Shown: positions 11,860 through 23,694, counted from the stretch's first letter. The stretch: 64,000 bases of DNA from Sycobia sp. Sy_11 (GCA_018907035.1 JACCIC010000052.1:248001-312000); one strand, 5' to 3'. A program made the numbers and translations. The notes: generated by a model from the sequence alone, not told the origin.

Positions 11860-12275
11860 TTCGCCTTGACACATGAATGCGGCCTGGAGGTTGCGGTACC
11901 ACCTTTCTATAATACTATTCGCGGTGCGATGTTAGGAGGTGGTGCAAATTCTGTTGCCCCCTGAAAAATTTAGCATCTTATCGAACAAGTTCAACTCGGT
12001 TTGCCATCGCTGGTCGGTAGTGATTATCTTGGGTGCGCCGTACCGTGCAACCTAGTGTTGCATTATAGCTTCTGTTATAATTCACGCTGTTGTATTGGCG
12101 ATCGGAATTGCTTCAGGCCATCGCGAGTAACGATCGATCATCGTTAATGTATTCTGGTAATCGTCTTGCACGGTTAGTGGGCCTACTATGTCTATCTGGA
12201 TATGTTTGAATGGCGCATCCGGAGTGATGAGATAGTCAGGAATACGCTTGTTGTGCCGCGCTACCTTCAATCACA
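11860..12275 (-). pseudogene. Ty3/gypsy integrase core, decayed (gypsy C)
   Basis: The minus strand reads HIQIDIVGPLTV, MIDRYSRWPEAIPI, then after a stop VARYGAPKIITTDQ and NSIIERWYRNLQAAFMC. These are the integrase core with the D, D and E positions (DIVGPL, TTDQ, SIIERW). Stops and small shifts break it. It is the downstream part of a gypsy element whose protease and RT pieces lie at higher coordinates. Confidence 0.8.
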
Positions 12276-12299
12276 GATTGCTTGAATTTCTCGAATGCT

Positions 12300-13480
12300 T
12301 CCTCGGACGTTGTATTCTCGGAGGTGCGCTTAAGCCCATGTTTATTAACGGTGCGTTCGGGGAGATTTACACTACCTGCCCGATGCAGCACTCATCTGCG
12401 TTTAAGCGTAACGAGTACTATTCTAATCTAATGGGTACCTTTTCCAGGTCGCGTTTGTGGTCATTCTCACTGCTCGATGCGATAAGTATATCGTCTAATA
12501 ATACAGATTAGTGAAAATATTTTTTCCAGTGAGAAAGTTGGAGAAATCCTAGATATGTGGGATGGAGACTCTGTCCGCGACGGTAACATTATTTAAGCGT
12601 CTGTAGTCCCCGCATATATGCAACTCACTGCCCTTCTTGAGAACGAGGTGAAATTGACCACTACTTTGGCGATGCACTTAACTTGCGTGTTCGTGAATTT
12701 ATGGATTAATGATCGGAGTTTAAGGTCAGATACAAGGTGGAATTCTCTCAAGAATTCGCTCCCTATAATCGGTTTCTCCACCTTGGCCTCGATGAAATTC
12801 CACGCCAAAAGTTAGTAAGCCGGGATCCGCACTCAATCCACTGAGTCGCGGCAGGACTGAAATCTATGAGAAATGTTAGTGTCGATTCATTTTCTTTAAC
12901 TTGGAGATGCAATCAGAATGTTACTGCCGAATGCATCTCGGCCTCGGCACTCCATGTGCTTTTTACACATATGGTCGTATGAATACGCTTGCGAGCCGTA
13001 GCTGCAGTGCGCGCAGCACATGCCGTCGCGTAAGCGCGTGCTTTTTCTTTCGTTTTTAGAGGTTCTACTGGGGCTTGTACTTGTCTCCGCGCGTGTACCT
13101 GGTTTCACTGAATTTGCGCCTGCTAATTCTATACTATGCAGAAGAATATCCAAGTGGATTACCAAGAATATACAAGCGGACACTCGCGAGTTTTACTATC
13201 TCCAAAAGAATTTCGCTGGATTTTCGATCGTGGGTTATCACCTCGCGAAACACGCTTTCCATCCGTTCTTCCATCGATAGCGAGTACCGAGCGGTGATCT
13301 CTCTTTTGAGCGCGATGTACTACCATTCTTAGGGAAGAATTTCTAGATACTTGTAGACCGAGCCGCTGGATGATCTCTCTTGGTGGAAGGTCCGATAGAG
13401 AAGAGAGAGCGTGCGGCCGCTGCTGCTGTCTCTACGCTCGTGGCATTCACTTCCGTTGTCGAGGTGCTGGTGTTATGTAC
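12300..13480 (-). pseudogene. Ty3/gypsy gag-protease-RT remnants (gypsy C)
   Basis: On the minus strand, going down in coordinate: a gag C-terminal piece (about 13340-12900) with a Cys/His cluster (CCAHCSYGSQA); protease end KVEKPIIGSEFLREFHLVSD (about 12805-12720); RT start CGDYRRLNNVTVADR (about 12620-12560), with DFSNF after a stop. The catalytic RT and RNase H segments are deleted or scrambled before the integrase remnant. This retropepsin and RT wording is typical of insect gypsy elements with gag-pol in one direction. LTRs could not be placed. Confidence 0.7.
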
Positions 13481-13929
13481 ATAGAGTAGTATCTGTATAC
13501 GCAGCCACGCTGCAAGTGCATGCGCTATATATATAGTACAGCATCGTAGGCTTGTCCCTACAATACCAAAGAGTGATGTATGAATGACCCTTCTTTGTAT
13601 GGATTGTGTACGTATAGTTATATTAAAAAAAACGTGTTTAGCAGATCATAACCATTTCTAGTTGGCATTACTATATGAGAAAATTTTTTAACTAAAGAAC
13701 CAATCGCACATTATTCTTGATATTTTTCTGTATAAACAAATAAAAGAAAATATATTATTCAAACTCGAATACGTTCTTATGATTTTGCATTTTGATATAC
13801 ATTTTTGATGAAAGAATATGTATTGATTTATTTTCTCAAAGTCCCTTTTTGGATAGATTTCGTGTAACAGTTTCGTATATAAAACGCAGAAACTCATATA
13901 CAAAGCTCAGCGAGCACGCCCAATAGATG

Positions 13930-14410
13930 TCAAAATGGAATATTCACATAAATAAGGTCATGATCTGTATATGGTAGGATGAAAAGTGTGTTGTATATTA
14001 CCAACTGCTTCCAAGGTAAAATCATCATAGGACCATTGCATTGAGCCCAATTTATTCGTTTGAAGCAAGCATACAGGAAAAACGGCCATAATATGAAACA
14101 CGGCATGAGTTCGTCATTTTTCATCACGATAATGCTCGGCTACATGTTGCGGGATCGGTCAAAACCTATTTGAAGAACAGTTCATAGGAATTTCCTAATC
14201 GGCCTTAGTTTCTAGAGTTGGCGCCATATAGTTATCACTTGTTTCCATTCATACAAAACGCACTTACGAGAATACGTTTCAGTTTAGTACAAAGAATCAA
14301 TAACTGACTCGACCCGTTCTTGGGTTCGAAAGACGATAAACTTCTTTGGTCTGGAATTGATAAATTGCCAGAAAGATGGAAAAGAGTTATAGGTTTTATG
14401 AGTTGAGGGT
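13930..14410 (+). pseudogene. Mariner transposase C-terminal half, decayed
   Basis: The plus strand gives VMICIW, VVYYQLLPR, FHHDNARLHV, VKTYLKNS, SYHLFPFIQNAL, and INCQKDGK-type end wording of a mauritiana-type mariner. The HHDN Asp is kept; the third Asp is lost (APYSYHLF). N-terminal and terminal-repeat sequences are missing. Confidence 0.7.
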
Positions 14411-14639
14411 AAGCCCTCTTTTTTCGTTTTTCTTTTTCATTTTTGACTTATATTACCCAAGAAATACAATTAATAGTGTTGTTAATGAAAATAAGGCGTA
14501 GAAATAGAACAGCATATGAGGAAGTATGCCAGAATAGTTAGTCTAAAGATTTGAAACTAAATCGGTGTCTGATTTTTCCTTTTTTTCGACCTCATTTAGT
14601 TATCACAGACTCGTGGTTAATGTGCAATATTCTAAGTTG

Positions 14640-14897
14640 ATGCATCCTTACCTAATTGAAGACTTGTCTTAGGTAAGGGTGTTGGGGACAGTCAGACTGC
14701 ACTTTACTAACAAAGAATTTTTTCAGCTAATATTTTATTTTCAGATTAGTATACGGGGGTGAATGTAAACAAGGATAGTCTGACTGTCATTATAATTTTA
14801 ATTTAATTTTTAATTTAATTTTTTTTATTTGTTTTTATTTGTTTTTATTTTTATTTTTTATTTTTATTTTATTTTTAGATTGAATTGATTGGACTGT
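14640..14897 (+). mobile_element. Penelope terminal-repeat piece joined head-to-tail to the next copy
   Basis: Intron-like block, palindrome, ATTTT tract and tail on the plus strand, ending GGACTGTAAG and running straight into Penelope coding sequence at 14898. Its 5' edge is a short palindrome: the reverse of GACAAGTCTTCAATTAGGTA lies at about 14646-14669, directly before TTAGGTAAGGG. The hammerhead core itself is missing. Confidence 0.8.
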
Positions 14898-15160
14898 AAG
14901 GTAGATATTTAAAAAAGATAATTTATGAACATAAATATAGTTTGCGTAGCTCACATATTACTTCCGGTTTAAAGGCGCATTGTTTAAAGTTTTTACATTC
15001 TTTTGATTTTGTGAATGTGGATATTTTGGAACATGGTATTAATGATAAGTATAAAATGGAGAGTCTTGAAAGTATTCACATTTCAAGGAATCAAAATATT
15101 GTGAATTTAATGTTAGAGTCAAGTAAATTAGATAACATTTATCATTCTTTATTAAATTGA
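14898..15160 (+). pseudogene. Penelope GIY-YIG endonuclease, 5'-truncated
   Basis: About 85 codons reading YSLRSSHITSGLKAHCLKF, FVNVDILEHGIN and, at the end, YHSLLN, matching residues about 735-816 of the intact Penelope protein. The GIY-YIG catalytic strand and the whole RT are missing. It forms the beginning of a 5'-truncated element that continues to its own terminal repeat at 15270-15600. Confidence 0.85.
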
Positions 15161-15600
15161 TTGGTTTTGATCATTTTGTTTAGGGAGGGAATTGTATATT
15201 CAAATTACTAAATTTGTAGTGTAGTGGGTATAGGGGTATATATAAATTAGAATCTTAATATATGGTTTAGTTTAGTGCCTGATGAGAAGCCGTAGTCAGC
15301 TTGAAACGTTGGACAACCTCATTCAATCTTTAATTGGGTAAAGGTCGTAGAGACAGTCAGATAGCAGTTCACTAATAAATATTTTTGCAGCTAATATATT
15401 TTTATTTCGGATTAGTCTACGGGGATGATTTTATATTAGAATTTTCAATTTATTATATATCGATATGTATTAGTATTGGTATAAATATATATTGATATTA
15501 TTATGCATTAACATTAATTTATTTAATTGGACTGTAAGACCAATAGAAATATCTATTAATTTATCTAAATACATTCGACATAAGCATAATTAAATTATCG
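15161..15600 (+). mobile_element. Penelope terminal repeat, alternative-tail subfamily
   Basis: Follows the GIY-YIG remnant as in the intact element: hammerhead-like core, diverged intron block (GGTAAAGGTCG), ACGGGGATGA, then an AT tract of the same kind as the copy at 5.6-5.9 kb, ending ATTGGACTGTAAGACCAAT. The GACAGTCTGACTGTC palindrome after the intron is absent. Confidence 0.8.
15275..15314 (+). ncRNA. Hammerhead-like core, variant stem II
   Basis: GTGC, CTGATGA, AAGC with loop and GCTT, GAAAC, GTTGGAC. The stem II arms have co-varied relative to the other copies (GAGC/GCTC becomes AAGC/GCTT), which keeps pairing. GTCC has become GTGC, which breaks one stem I pair. Confidence 0.6.
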
Positions 15601-15639
15601 TAATAAATAATCATTATATTTTAGGTGGAACAGTGCGGT

Positions 15640-16130
15640 GCAGATATTGTATTTCAAAGCATTTTCTGCTTATGTCCTTAGGTTATTCAAGAAATTCGCC
15701 TCTTGGTCGGTAAGAATTAGCTTTAGTGTTTTGAAAATACATATGAGTTGTTTGATTCTTAGGCTTTTTAGACTTAAAGACTAACTTCTTTCGCTGGTAA
15801 TTCAAACTTGTTGAAAAATAGTTGCTTAATTCTGTAATAGGTTTTGGACACCCCTCTATCTCCTCCTATGAAAGACTTATGGAGTTTGGAAAATACTTCA
15901 TTTCACATTTCCTTTGGTACATAGTTTAGAGTGTCAGTACAAATTATAATCTTCAAATACGAGATGTCGAATACTATTTACAGTTTTTCATGAATGTATG
16001 TCCAATCTAATTTTCCTATTGCTTTGTCTCTTGCGATGCTTATGATGGTTTCTCCCATGTTAAGCAGGATTTGATTCATTACAACGAAGATTTTAAAGAA
16101 GTTTTTCTTCATGATGATTGATTGCGGTTG
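15640..16130 (-). pseudogene. Ty3/gypsy integrase N-terminal zinc region, decayed
   Basis: The minus strand reads KLHKSFIGGDRGVSKTYYRI followed by KQLFF and KKLVFKSKK, the HHCC-type start of a gypsy integrase (compare H..PIGGHRGV). An upstream piece reads ETIISIARDKAIGKLDW. Stops interrupt it and no catalytic core follows. Confidence 0.5.
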
Positions 16131-16450
16131 GTCGCTTCTGATATACAACAGGAAATAATTTTTGCATTTCTTCCCGCTTCTTTTTGCACTTTGCATGCTC
16201 CTGTCGTATTTGGCTTTATTTTATGCTGCTTTATGTATGACCTTTCTGATCGCATCAAGGTGTTGGAGTTGTTGCAACAATGTGATGGAGTGTTCTGCGC
16301 ATATCCGATGGTTCTTGATGCAGAGATGGATTTTTACGTGATTCTTTTGGGTTTTATCTATTTTTTATACCTTTATGTATAAGTGCGTACGTGACCAATT
16401 AGTATGGTGTGTACAAACGTGTATACAAAATTGAAAATATACGTATAGAT

Positions 16451-17373
16451 TGTAACGGTGCGCGTGTCCGCCTCGAACACGAGGACGGCGGGCACGGCCG
16501 TTGCAAAAGGTGTGCCCGGCTGAGCTTAGCCCCGAATGAATTCGGCGAAGGAGAGGGGCGGTTCGCGAAGGGCGAAGACTCGCATGCAAGATTTGCGCGG
16601 TTCACGGAATAAGAAGGCAGAAGAATTAAAATTGAATTGGATTTAATATCTCACTAGCTTACACTACGTGTGCGCGAAGGCGCGTCGAGCGCAGGCGGAG
16701 GGTCGCCGAGGCGACGGCGCGCGCGGAGCTAGGGAAGAGAGAGAGAGAGAGAGAAAAGGGGCTGCCACTTACAGCGAGTTGAAGGTGCGCTCGTTGACCC
16801 CGCAGCACGTCCTCGTTCGGCAGTAGCACCTTTCCTCACCGGGAGAGGCGGCGACTTCGCTGTCCAGAAACCCCGGGATAAGGCGGTTATTCCGCGGAGA
16901 CGGGGTCGGGCGACAAGTTCGTCCGCTCGGACTCGTCCTCAGCGCGTGGGCACTACACGCACCCAAAATGCCGTGGCACAAACACGCGCGTCCGGTCGTG
17001 TACACTCCCCGAAGAAGAGGTACGTAGCGAGGGGAACACGTGGAGCACGCGGCGTGTTCCCGTAAACGATGAACCAGGACACCGAAGCAAAAACAAAACG
17101 CGTGGAGAGAAAAGCCGGCTAAAAACGTGTCAATCCTAGCTCTCTTATTTTTTCTCTGACTCTTCGCGCGCGCGGCCGTCTCTCCCCACTCCCCGCTCTC
17201 TCTCTCTCTCTCTCTCTCACTTACCTCTCCGCCGGTGTAGTTGTGCGTCGGCCTGTAACATATAGACATCTATACATCGGAATATACATACACATATTTA
17301 CAGGCTACGGCTAGAGAGAGAGCAACGGGACGTGGGAAAGCAAGCATACGCAGTGCTTGCGTTCCCCGTCACA
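16451..17373. mobile_element. Probable solo LTR, GC-rich
   Basis: Starts TGTAACGGTGCGCGTG and ends TTCCCCGTCACA, the same termini as the sequence at 19899-20475, with matching internal blocks (CCCCGGGATAAGGCGG/ CCCCGGGATGGGACGG, GGGCTGCCACTTACAG/ GGGCTGTCACTAACAG). No internal coding region is attached. Flanks AGAT and ATAT differ by one base, so the target duplication is imperfect. A 166-codon minus-strand frame inside it is low-complexity and probably not a gene. Confidence 0.65.
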
Positions 17374-17378
17374 ATATA

Positions 17379-18415
17379 TGATCAAATTTAACCCGGAGTG
17401 AAAAAAGAAAACCAACCTTTTTTTCGTATTTTAATACAAATCTTTATTATCACTTTCAAAATAGGTTCCTATCGAGCCAATATTAGCATGGCAATGCTTA
17501 ATCCAATTTTTCATACACCTGTTGCAAGCCTCGCCTGGGATTGCCTTCAGATCCTTTAGAAAATTACTTTATATAGCTTCAATGGACTCATGGTGCGTTC
17601 ACCGAAGCGAATTTTTGAGTTTCGAAAAGAGGAAAAAGTCACAGGGAACCAAATCTGGTGAATACGGTGACTGAGCGGCAAATTTCATTTCGTGTTTAAC
17701 CAAAAAATCATACAGAATCATGCTGGAATATACTGGCGCATTATCGTGCTGAAACAACCATGAATTGTCTGCCCGCAAATCCGGTCGTTTACGACGAATT
17801 GTTTCACGTAGACGCCTCAAAACGGCTAAGTAGTATTCCTTATTGACCTCTTGGGACGAGTTCATGGTGAACCACCCCATGGCAATCGAAAAAAACGATG
17901 AGCACACCTTGACTTTCGATCGACTTTGACGTGGTTTTATCGGTTTCGGCTCATTTTTGGAGACATTCGTTAGATTGTTCGGCATTTTCGACGTCATATT
18001 CATAAAACCATGTCATGTCACCAGTAATGATGCATTTTATGAATGTAAGGTCCTCAGCTACGTTTTGAAGCATCTCTTTTGCGACCTCTACTCGACATTA
18101 TTTTTGCCAGATTCTGATGTTTTGGAACGAGTCTAGCATTGGCACGCTTCATATACAAAACATTAATCAAAATATGTTGAATGGATCCATAAGAGATATG
18201 GAGAGCCTCTGCTATCTCTCTGATGCTGACACGACGAGTTTGAAGCACAATTTCCTCAACTTTTTCGATGATATCGTCGTTAACACTAATGGATATATGG
18301 TGCTCAACTTTCACACGAACATCAACAAGGTTGTACAAATATAGGAAAGAAATTTTTTTACCAATTCAGTTTACGCGTGAAGTTAAAATGCACCAGTCCG
18401 GGTCAAATTTGGTCA
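17379..18415 (-). mobile_element. Mariner element, complete ends
   Basis: TA flanks at 17377-17378 and 18416-18417. The ends TGATCAAATTTAACCCGGAG and, on the other strand, TGACCAAATTTGACCCGGAC form the terminal inverted repeats. Length is 1037 bp, shorter than the usual 1.25-1.3 kb, fitting internal loss. It sits directly at the right edge of the LTR ending at 17373. Confidence 0.88.
17599..18338 (-). pseudogene. Mariner transposase, frameshifted
   Basis: Two frames: 18338-18054 carries the helix-turn-helix part (ISIREIAEALHISYGSIQHI in the second helix pair), and 18003-17599 the catalytic half (LFQHDNAPVYSS, QSPYSPDLVPCDFFLFSKLK). Between them, out of frame, lies ITGDMTWFYEYD with the first Asp. 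All three catalytic Asp positions (GD, HD, CD) are present. A stretch between the DNA-binding and catalytic parts is missing, so the product is not functional. Subfamily is uncertain. Confidence 0.8.
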
Positions 18416-18417
18416 TA

Positions 18418-18780
18418 TGGATATGTATATATGCATGATTTCATGAGGAAGAATTGTTATCCTCTTTTGTTCCTTTGTTATTAATTATACTTTTTAGTAA
18501 TTACTTTTTAGATATATAATTACTTAAGTTAAGAGTTTTTAATAAGCTTTGTATTGTTTTCTTTATTGTCCAGGCTTCCTATCTTCTTAAGCAAATGACC
18601 TCTCTTGGCCCGCTATTATGATGAGTCACGCAATCCACACAATCCTCTGTAAGGGTTTTGTGTTCTTCTAGGCACTTCGAATAAGCAGTTTGTTTTTATA
18701 TCTCCACAATTTTGTCCACCAACATCGGGTATTGTTGCTATATCTTCGGATCGCCTAAAGTTTGCTTTATACCATAAAGT
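18418..18780. other. No recognised feature
   Basis: AT-rich spacer between the mariner and a Penelope remnant; no motif seen. Confidence 0.4.
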
Positions 18781-19140
18781 AAGTCCCTGATGAGGAGCCG
18801 TAGCGAGCTCGAAACGTTGGACAAGTCTTCAATTAGGTAAGGGTGTTGGGGACAGTCAGACTGCACTTTACTAACAAAGAATTTTTTCAGCTAAGATTTT
18901 ATTTTCAGATTAGTCTACGGGGGTGACTGTAAACAAGGACAATCTGACTGTCATTATAATTTTTAATTTAATTTTTATTTTTATTTTTATTATTTTTGTG
19001 TATTGATGTAATAATGTTAAGGTAGGTATGTATTAGTATTGTTACGTATTGTTTTTGATTGTCTTGATTGGACTGTAAGACCAATGAAAAAATATTTATT
19101 AATTTGTATATTAGCAGTCGACAAAAGTACAATTAAATTA
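18781..19140 (+). mobile_element. Penelope terminal-repeat-only copy
   Basis: Starts at the hammerhead-like core (18783-18822), followed by the intron-like block (from GGTAAGGG at about 18837), palindrome, a shorter T-rich tract, a TATTAGTATTGTTACGTATTG segment shared with the 7.5-7.8 kb copy, and the tail ATTGGACTGTAAGACCAAT. No ORF. Confidence 0.85.
18783..18822 (+). ncRNA. Hammerhead-ribozyme-like core
   Basis: Matches the core of the intact element's right repeat at every position read: GTCC/GGAC, CTGATGA, GAGC/GCTC, GAAAC. Confidence 0.6.
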
Positions 19141-19803
19141 ATTTTAGGCCTAATCTATTTTTTTGTTATTATATATGAGTCCAGTTATTTATGTGTCTAA
19201 GATTACTTCCCTTTTCGTCTCCATACTTTTCTTTTATCCTCCCTTGATTTATCTTGTAAAGTTGTGTAAACTGTGGAATATACAACGTTTGAAAGATGGG
19301 TATAACATGTATAGAGTAATGTTACCTGTATGTGTTATTCCGAAATGAATTTTAATAAATAATAAATACTAATTTCGGATATTATAAAAAGAAAGGATAA
19401 TGGGGACGAGATTCTAACAAAGGTTGGTGATTTATTTTACTCTGAAATATTTAGTCCACGCGATAGTTTTTCTATTTCAATATTAAAATACTTTTCTATT
19501 TCAATATTAAAAACCAAAAGTTGTGATAATGGTCCATGCATGTGTGCGAGGGACAGAGGGCTGTATCTTTCTTACACGTATGTAAGAAAGAAAACAAAAT
19601 CCGCGAACTACTGATTATATAGATCGCGGTGCCCGTATGAATTCTGTGGAAAGAGCGCTTCTCGAATCATCCGTAACATGGCGATTCAATACTTTGTTCG
19701 CTACACCACTCTTAGCGTATACGATTCCATCGCACCCCTGTATGTCTGGATGACGGGCGTTAGCCGATCACGGGTGCTGCTAGGTAGGCGTAGTATTTAA
19801 TAT

Positions 19804-19805
<2 letters not shown>

Positions 19806-19880
<75 letters not shown>
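19806..19880. repeat. (TA)n microsatellite
   Basis: TA tract with one C interruption, just upstream of the LTR at 19899. Confidence 0.95.
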
Positions 19881-19884
<4 letters not shown>

Positions 19885-19898
19885 TGTAGAATATATAT

Positions 19899-20475
19899 TG
19901 TAACGGTTCGTGTGACCGCCTCGTGTGGCGAACTTTCGCATACAGTGAAAGCGGGATGAATAAGGCACAATGGATACGTACCAATTAAAAATAAATATAA
20001 ACGTTTAATTTCATAAAACGGAGATACACTAGTGCGCCGTGTTACCAGGGGCGAATCGCAGGCCGAGGGCAGTTGAAGCGACTGCGCGAGTGAAGACGGG
20101 GAAGAGAGAGATATGAAAACGGGCTGTCACTAACAGCAAGGACGCTGGTATCGTCCGGTTCAGTTGGCGACGGGTAAGCGGCGGCGGCAGATCCATGGAG
20201 TGCTATAGGCCGCTCTTAAAGCCATCGAAGCAGGCGGTGTCCCTGCAGTCTGTAGCCCCGGGATGGGACGGTTGATCCGCACTGGATGAAAGCCGGGTCG
20301 CAGGTTTGCTCGGGCTCGGTCACCCGGGTCACGTCCGCGCAGAGAGCTCGAGAACTCACACCCAACAACACAATTATTGGCAAGAAAAGTACTCGCGCGG
20401 TGAGGGGGCAGTATAGCACATGTATATACAAGCGTGAAATAGCAAACGCAGGCGACGTGTGCAATCCCCGTTGCA
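19899..20475. mobile_element. Solo LTR with 4-bp target duplication
   Basis: TGTAACGGTTCG at the start and CCCCGTTGCA at the end, bounded by ATAT at 19895-19898 and 20476-20479. It is a shorter relative of the LTR at 16451-17373. The flanks are within TA-rich DNA, so the duplication could partly be chance. Confidence 0.65.
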
Positions 20476-20573
20476 ATATATTATACATTTATTAAATGTT
20501 CATTGATGCAATAATATTATATTAGTTATATATAGAATGTTATTGTATCAATTATATATTTAGTTCATTATGA

Positions 20574-21560
20574 TTAGGTGTATAACTTTGCTTCCGACGT
20601 TTTTTCCGAATTTAGAGGCTTTATTGTAAAAACTGGTTATACGTTTATAATTCACAGTGTTTTCAATCGCTGGTTACTATTTTCTCCCATCTTTCAGGTA
20701 GCATGCGAATCCCGCGGTGAAACAACGAGTCATTGTTTGAAGCGATTCACGAATTGACTTAATTTTTTACTTCTTCATAAGATCGGAAGTGCTGGTCAGC
20801 CAGGCCATGTGCATTGATCGAAACAAGTGATAGTATCGGGTAGCAACATCTGAAGTATAGAGCAGGTGGGGTAGAACTTCACATTTCAATGATTCTAAGT
20901 TTGTCTTGATCACTTTCGCAACATGGAGTCGAGCATTATCATGCTGTAAAATGACTTTTTCGTGAAGATCGTTGTATTACGACCATTTGTCTTTCAGTGC
21001 TCGGCTCAAACGCATTAATTACATTCGATAACAATCGCCTGTGATTTTTTAATCGGTTTTAGCAAGTCATAATACACTACGCTGAGCTGGCACCACCAAA
21101 TTCGAAGCATGACTTTTGAACCGTGAATATTCGGCTTAGCCCTCGACGTGGAAACAAGGATAGGATATCCCCATAATTTTCTGAGCTTAGAATTCTCGTA
21201 ATGAACCGATTTTTCGTTTCCAGTGACAATCCGATGAAAAAATCTCTTCCGTCTTTGCCTTGCATTAGCTGTTCACCCTTCAGCACCCAATTTCCTGGTT
21301 TCTAAATCATTTCCATAACTTTCAGCGGTTTTGAAATGGCTTTTTGCGTGACTCTCAATGATCTTGCCAATTCTTATTGCATTTGACACGAGTCTTTATC
21401 AAGTAATGCCTCCAATTCTGCATCTTCGAAAAACTCTCTTCCACAGTAAAGCTGGTCTTGGACGTCAAAATCACTATTCTTAAAGCGTTGAATTCACTAT
21501 CGGCACGTTCTTTCACTAATAACGGCCTCACCATACGTATTTGAAAGCATTCAATGAAGC
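20574..21560 (-). pseudogene. Mauritiana-type mariner, decayed
   Basis: Left end TTAGGTGTATAACTTTGCTTC matches the end of the copy at 10235. The minus strand gives, in shifting frames, FEDAELEALLDKDSCQMQ, KPGNWVLKGEQLMQGKDG, ENYGDILSL and, near the left end, parts of the SYEE..LDSW-type C-terminus. Many stops. The N-terminal wording before the helix-turn-helix is closest to the 10.2-11.1 kb copy. Confidence 0.75.
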
Positions 21561-22190
21561 AGAAAATTCAATGAAATTTAATTTTTATGAAGAACTTTAT
21601 GAAGACCAGAAGTTATTATGCTATTTGAAAAAAATTTCTTTTAATTTTTACAACAAAAATGTTGACGTTAATTATTTCTTGGTTATTTTTATTATTTATT
21701 ACTGCTAATCGAAAAGTTATTAATTTTTATTAGTTTTATCAATTTCGTCGTTATACACTTTAAATAATGCTTCTATAAATATTGTCTATTATTTGCATAA
21801 ATAAGTCATTTCATAATTTAATTTTTGGTCGTCGGTATAATATGCAGTATTTTATATCATTTTTACATATATTACTTGCACGTTATCTCGTGATATTAAC
21901 TCATCTACGTACTTCATCAGTTTTTGTGCTGCTTACCTCTTTCCGTTTTTCATTCAGATGGTATTTATCGTAAATATGAGTTATTTATGATTATCCTTAC
22001 ATTATAATTAGAAACGGTTAATTTTAACATTATTTATTTATTATGTTTTTTCCTTTTTGTGATAGTTAAAATTTTTTTCTGTATGAAGGCGTAGAAAAAA
22101 TTACTAATTTATTTACTTATTTATTTGAAATTTTAATTTGTTAGTTTAAAGAAATTATTATTATTATTTTTATTTTACTTTATTATTTTT
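21561..22190. other. AT-rich DNA without recognised gene
   Basis: No motif on either strand; a 63-codon plus-strand frame at 21782-21973 is hydrophobic by composition only. Confidence 0.4.
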
Positions 22191-22464
22191 ATTTGTTAAT
22201 ATAACCTATTTGTAGTAATAAGCTATATGACCGATAAAAATATTTATTAATTTAGTTTAAAGAAAATCATTATTATATTTGATTTATATTATTTGTTGTT
22301 ATGTTTCTTCTTCTAAAAAAGTATTTATTTAAATTGTACTGTTCAATATATTTTTTCTGATCTCCCAATTGTATTGCTTTCAAAAAAAATTATTTTATAA
22401 TTATTGTTTAATACTAATTATTTGTTAATTATCATTTAATTAAAATATTTATGTCTATTAAATT

Positions 22465-22930
22465 AATAAATATTTTTATCGGCTTACAACCCTTATAATA
22501 TTATATATTAACTACAAAAAAAAACAGTTTAGTTTTTGAAGATTAACCGTAGCGATTCAAATGTCGAGCACAAAAGGAGAAAATAAGGTGATCGGACAGT
22601 CAGATTGTTCTTTGCTAACATAGTATATAGTTTATTATTTTTATTATTTTTATTTTTATTTTATTTTATATTATTTTATTTTATTTTATTATTATTTTAA
22701 TTTATTAGTCTTACTTTTTCATCTAATGAAATTTAGTATTAAGTTTTATTTCAGATTCTTCGGGGGTGATAATAAACAAGGACAATCTAACTGTCATTAT
22801 TTAAGTTAATGTATTATATTATTAGGACTGTAAGGCCGATAAAAATATTTATATATTTATTTATTAATAAAAATAAAAATATTTAAATATTTATTTGTCT
22901 TAGTTCAAAACAGTCGACATAAGTACAGTT
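22465..22930. mobile_element. Highly diverged Penelope-like fold-back remnant
   Basis: Left edge AATAAATATTTTTATCGGCTTACA is the reverse of the right-edge motif TGTAAGGCCGATAAAAATATT (about 22829-22850), so it is again a fold-back. Inside are CGTAGCGATTC, CGGACAGTCAGATTG, TCAGATTCTTCGGGGGTGA and GACAATCTAACTGTC, eroded counterparts of the hammerhead, intron and palindrome blocks. The core boxes are no longer recognisable as a ribozyme. Confidence 0.65.
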
Positions 22931-23690
22931 TTAATTTTTTTATATTTAAACTCTTCATTTGATTAAATATCTCAGTAGATTGCTTGTTATAAGTGCTATG
23001 GTATGCATTGAGTACTTCTGAGCGTATTGCAAAGAAAACAGCCGTCGTGTACACCAGGGTGTTACTGTATATATGTAGTAAATTGTAAAGTAAAACTTAA
23101 ATTAGTATTAATGTTGCTATAAAAAGTGAAGTTCTAAACAGCCTCTCCTTATAAAACCCTTTCGATGAGGTAAAGAGAACTCCAGGATTATTTTGTATAG
23201 TCTTAACATTGGTATAATATTTCCTAGACTTCATTTTGATATATTGTGATAATTTGTATTTTATTTTCCGAAAAGTTTTAAAGAACTCCGAAATTTTACT
23301 AATATAGACAATGCTTTTGCGTACTTCTATAATACCGTTGTCCGATATTTTTTTGATTCTCCTCTTCACTGCTAGTATCGCATATTATATTTAAGTTGCC
23401 CATATGTAGATGCATATACTAGATATTTACCTACTATATATATTTAATATTTATGATTTTAGAATTGAGAAGTTTTTTTAAGTAATTAAGAGAAAATAAA
23501 ATTATCCATGTGTGTTCGAGTTAGTTGGATTTGTTTGGTGCTTATCTTATATAGCTTCTAGCATATGTGCTGATAGGCTATGCCATTATTATCATCTCAA
23601 TCATTGTTTATATTATTATTTAATTAATTTTTGTTACATATTAAAGGGGGGAAATGCTATTTTTACTCTGTATTTGCAAGGAGATTGACT
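22931..23690. other. No recognised feature
   Basis: A 90-codon lysine-rich minus-strand frame at 23097-23369 shows no motif. The rest is AT-rich. Confidence 0.4.
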
Positions 23691-23694
23691 TCAG

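Noticed and set aside
16769..17269. 166-codon minus-strand frame
   Set aside because: Lies inside a probable LTR, is Arg/Cys-rich and crosses an AG microsatellite; no motif and no counterpart in the related LTR.
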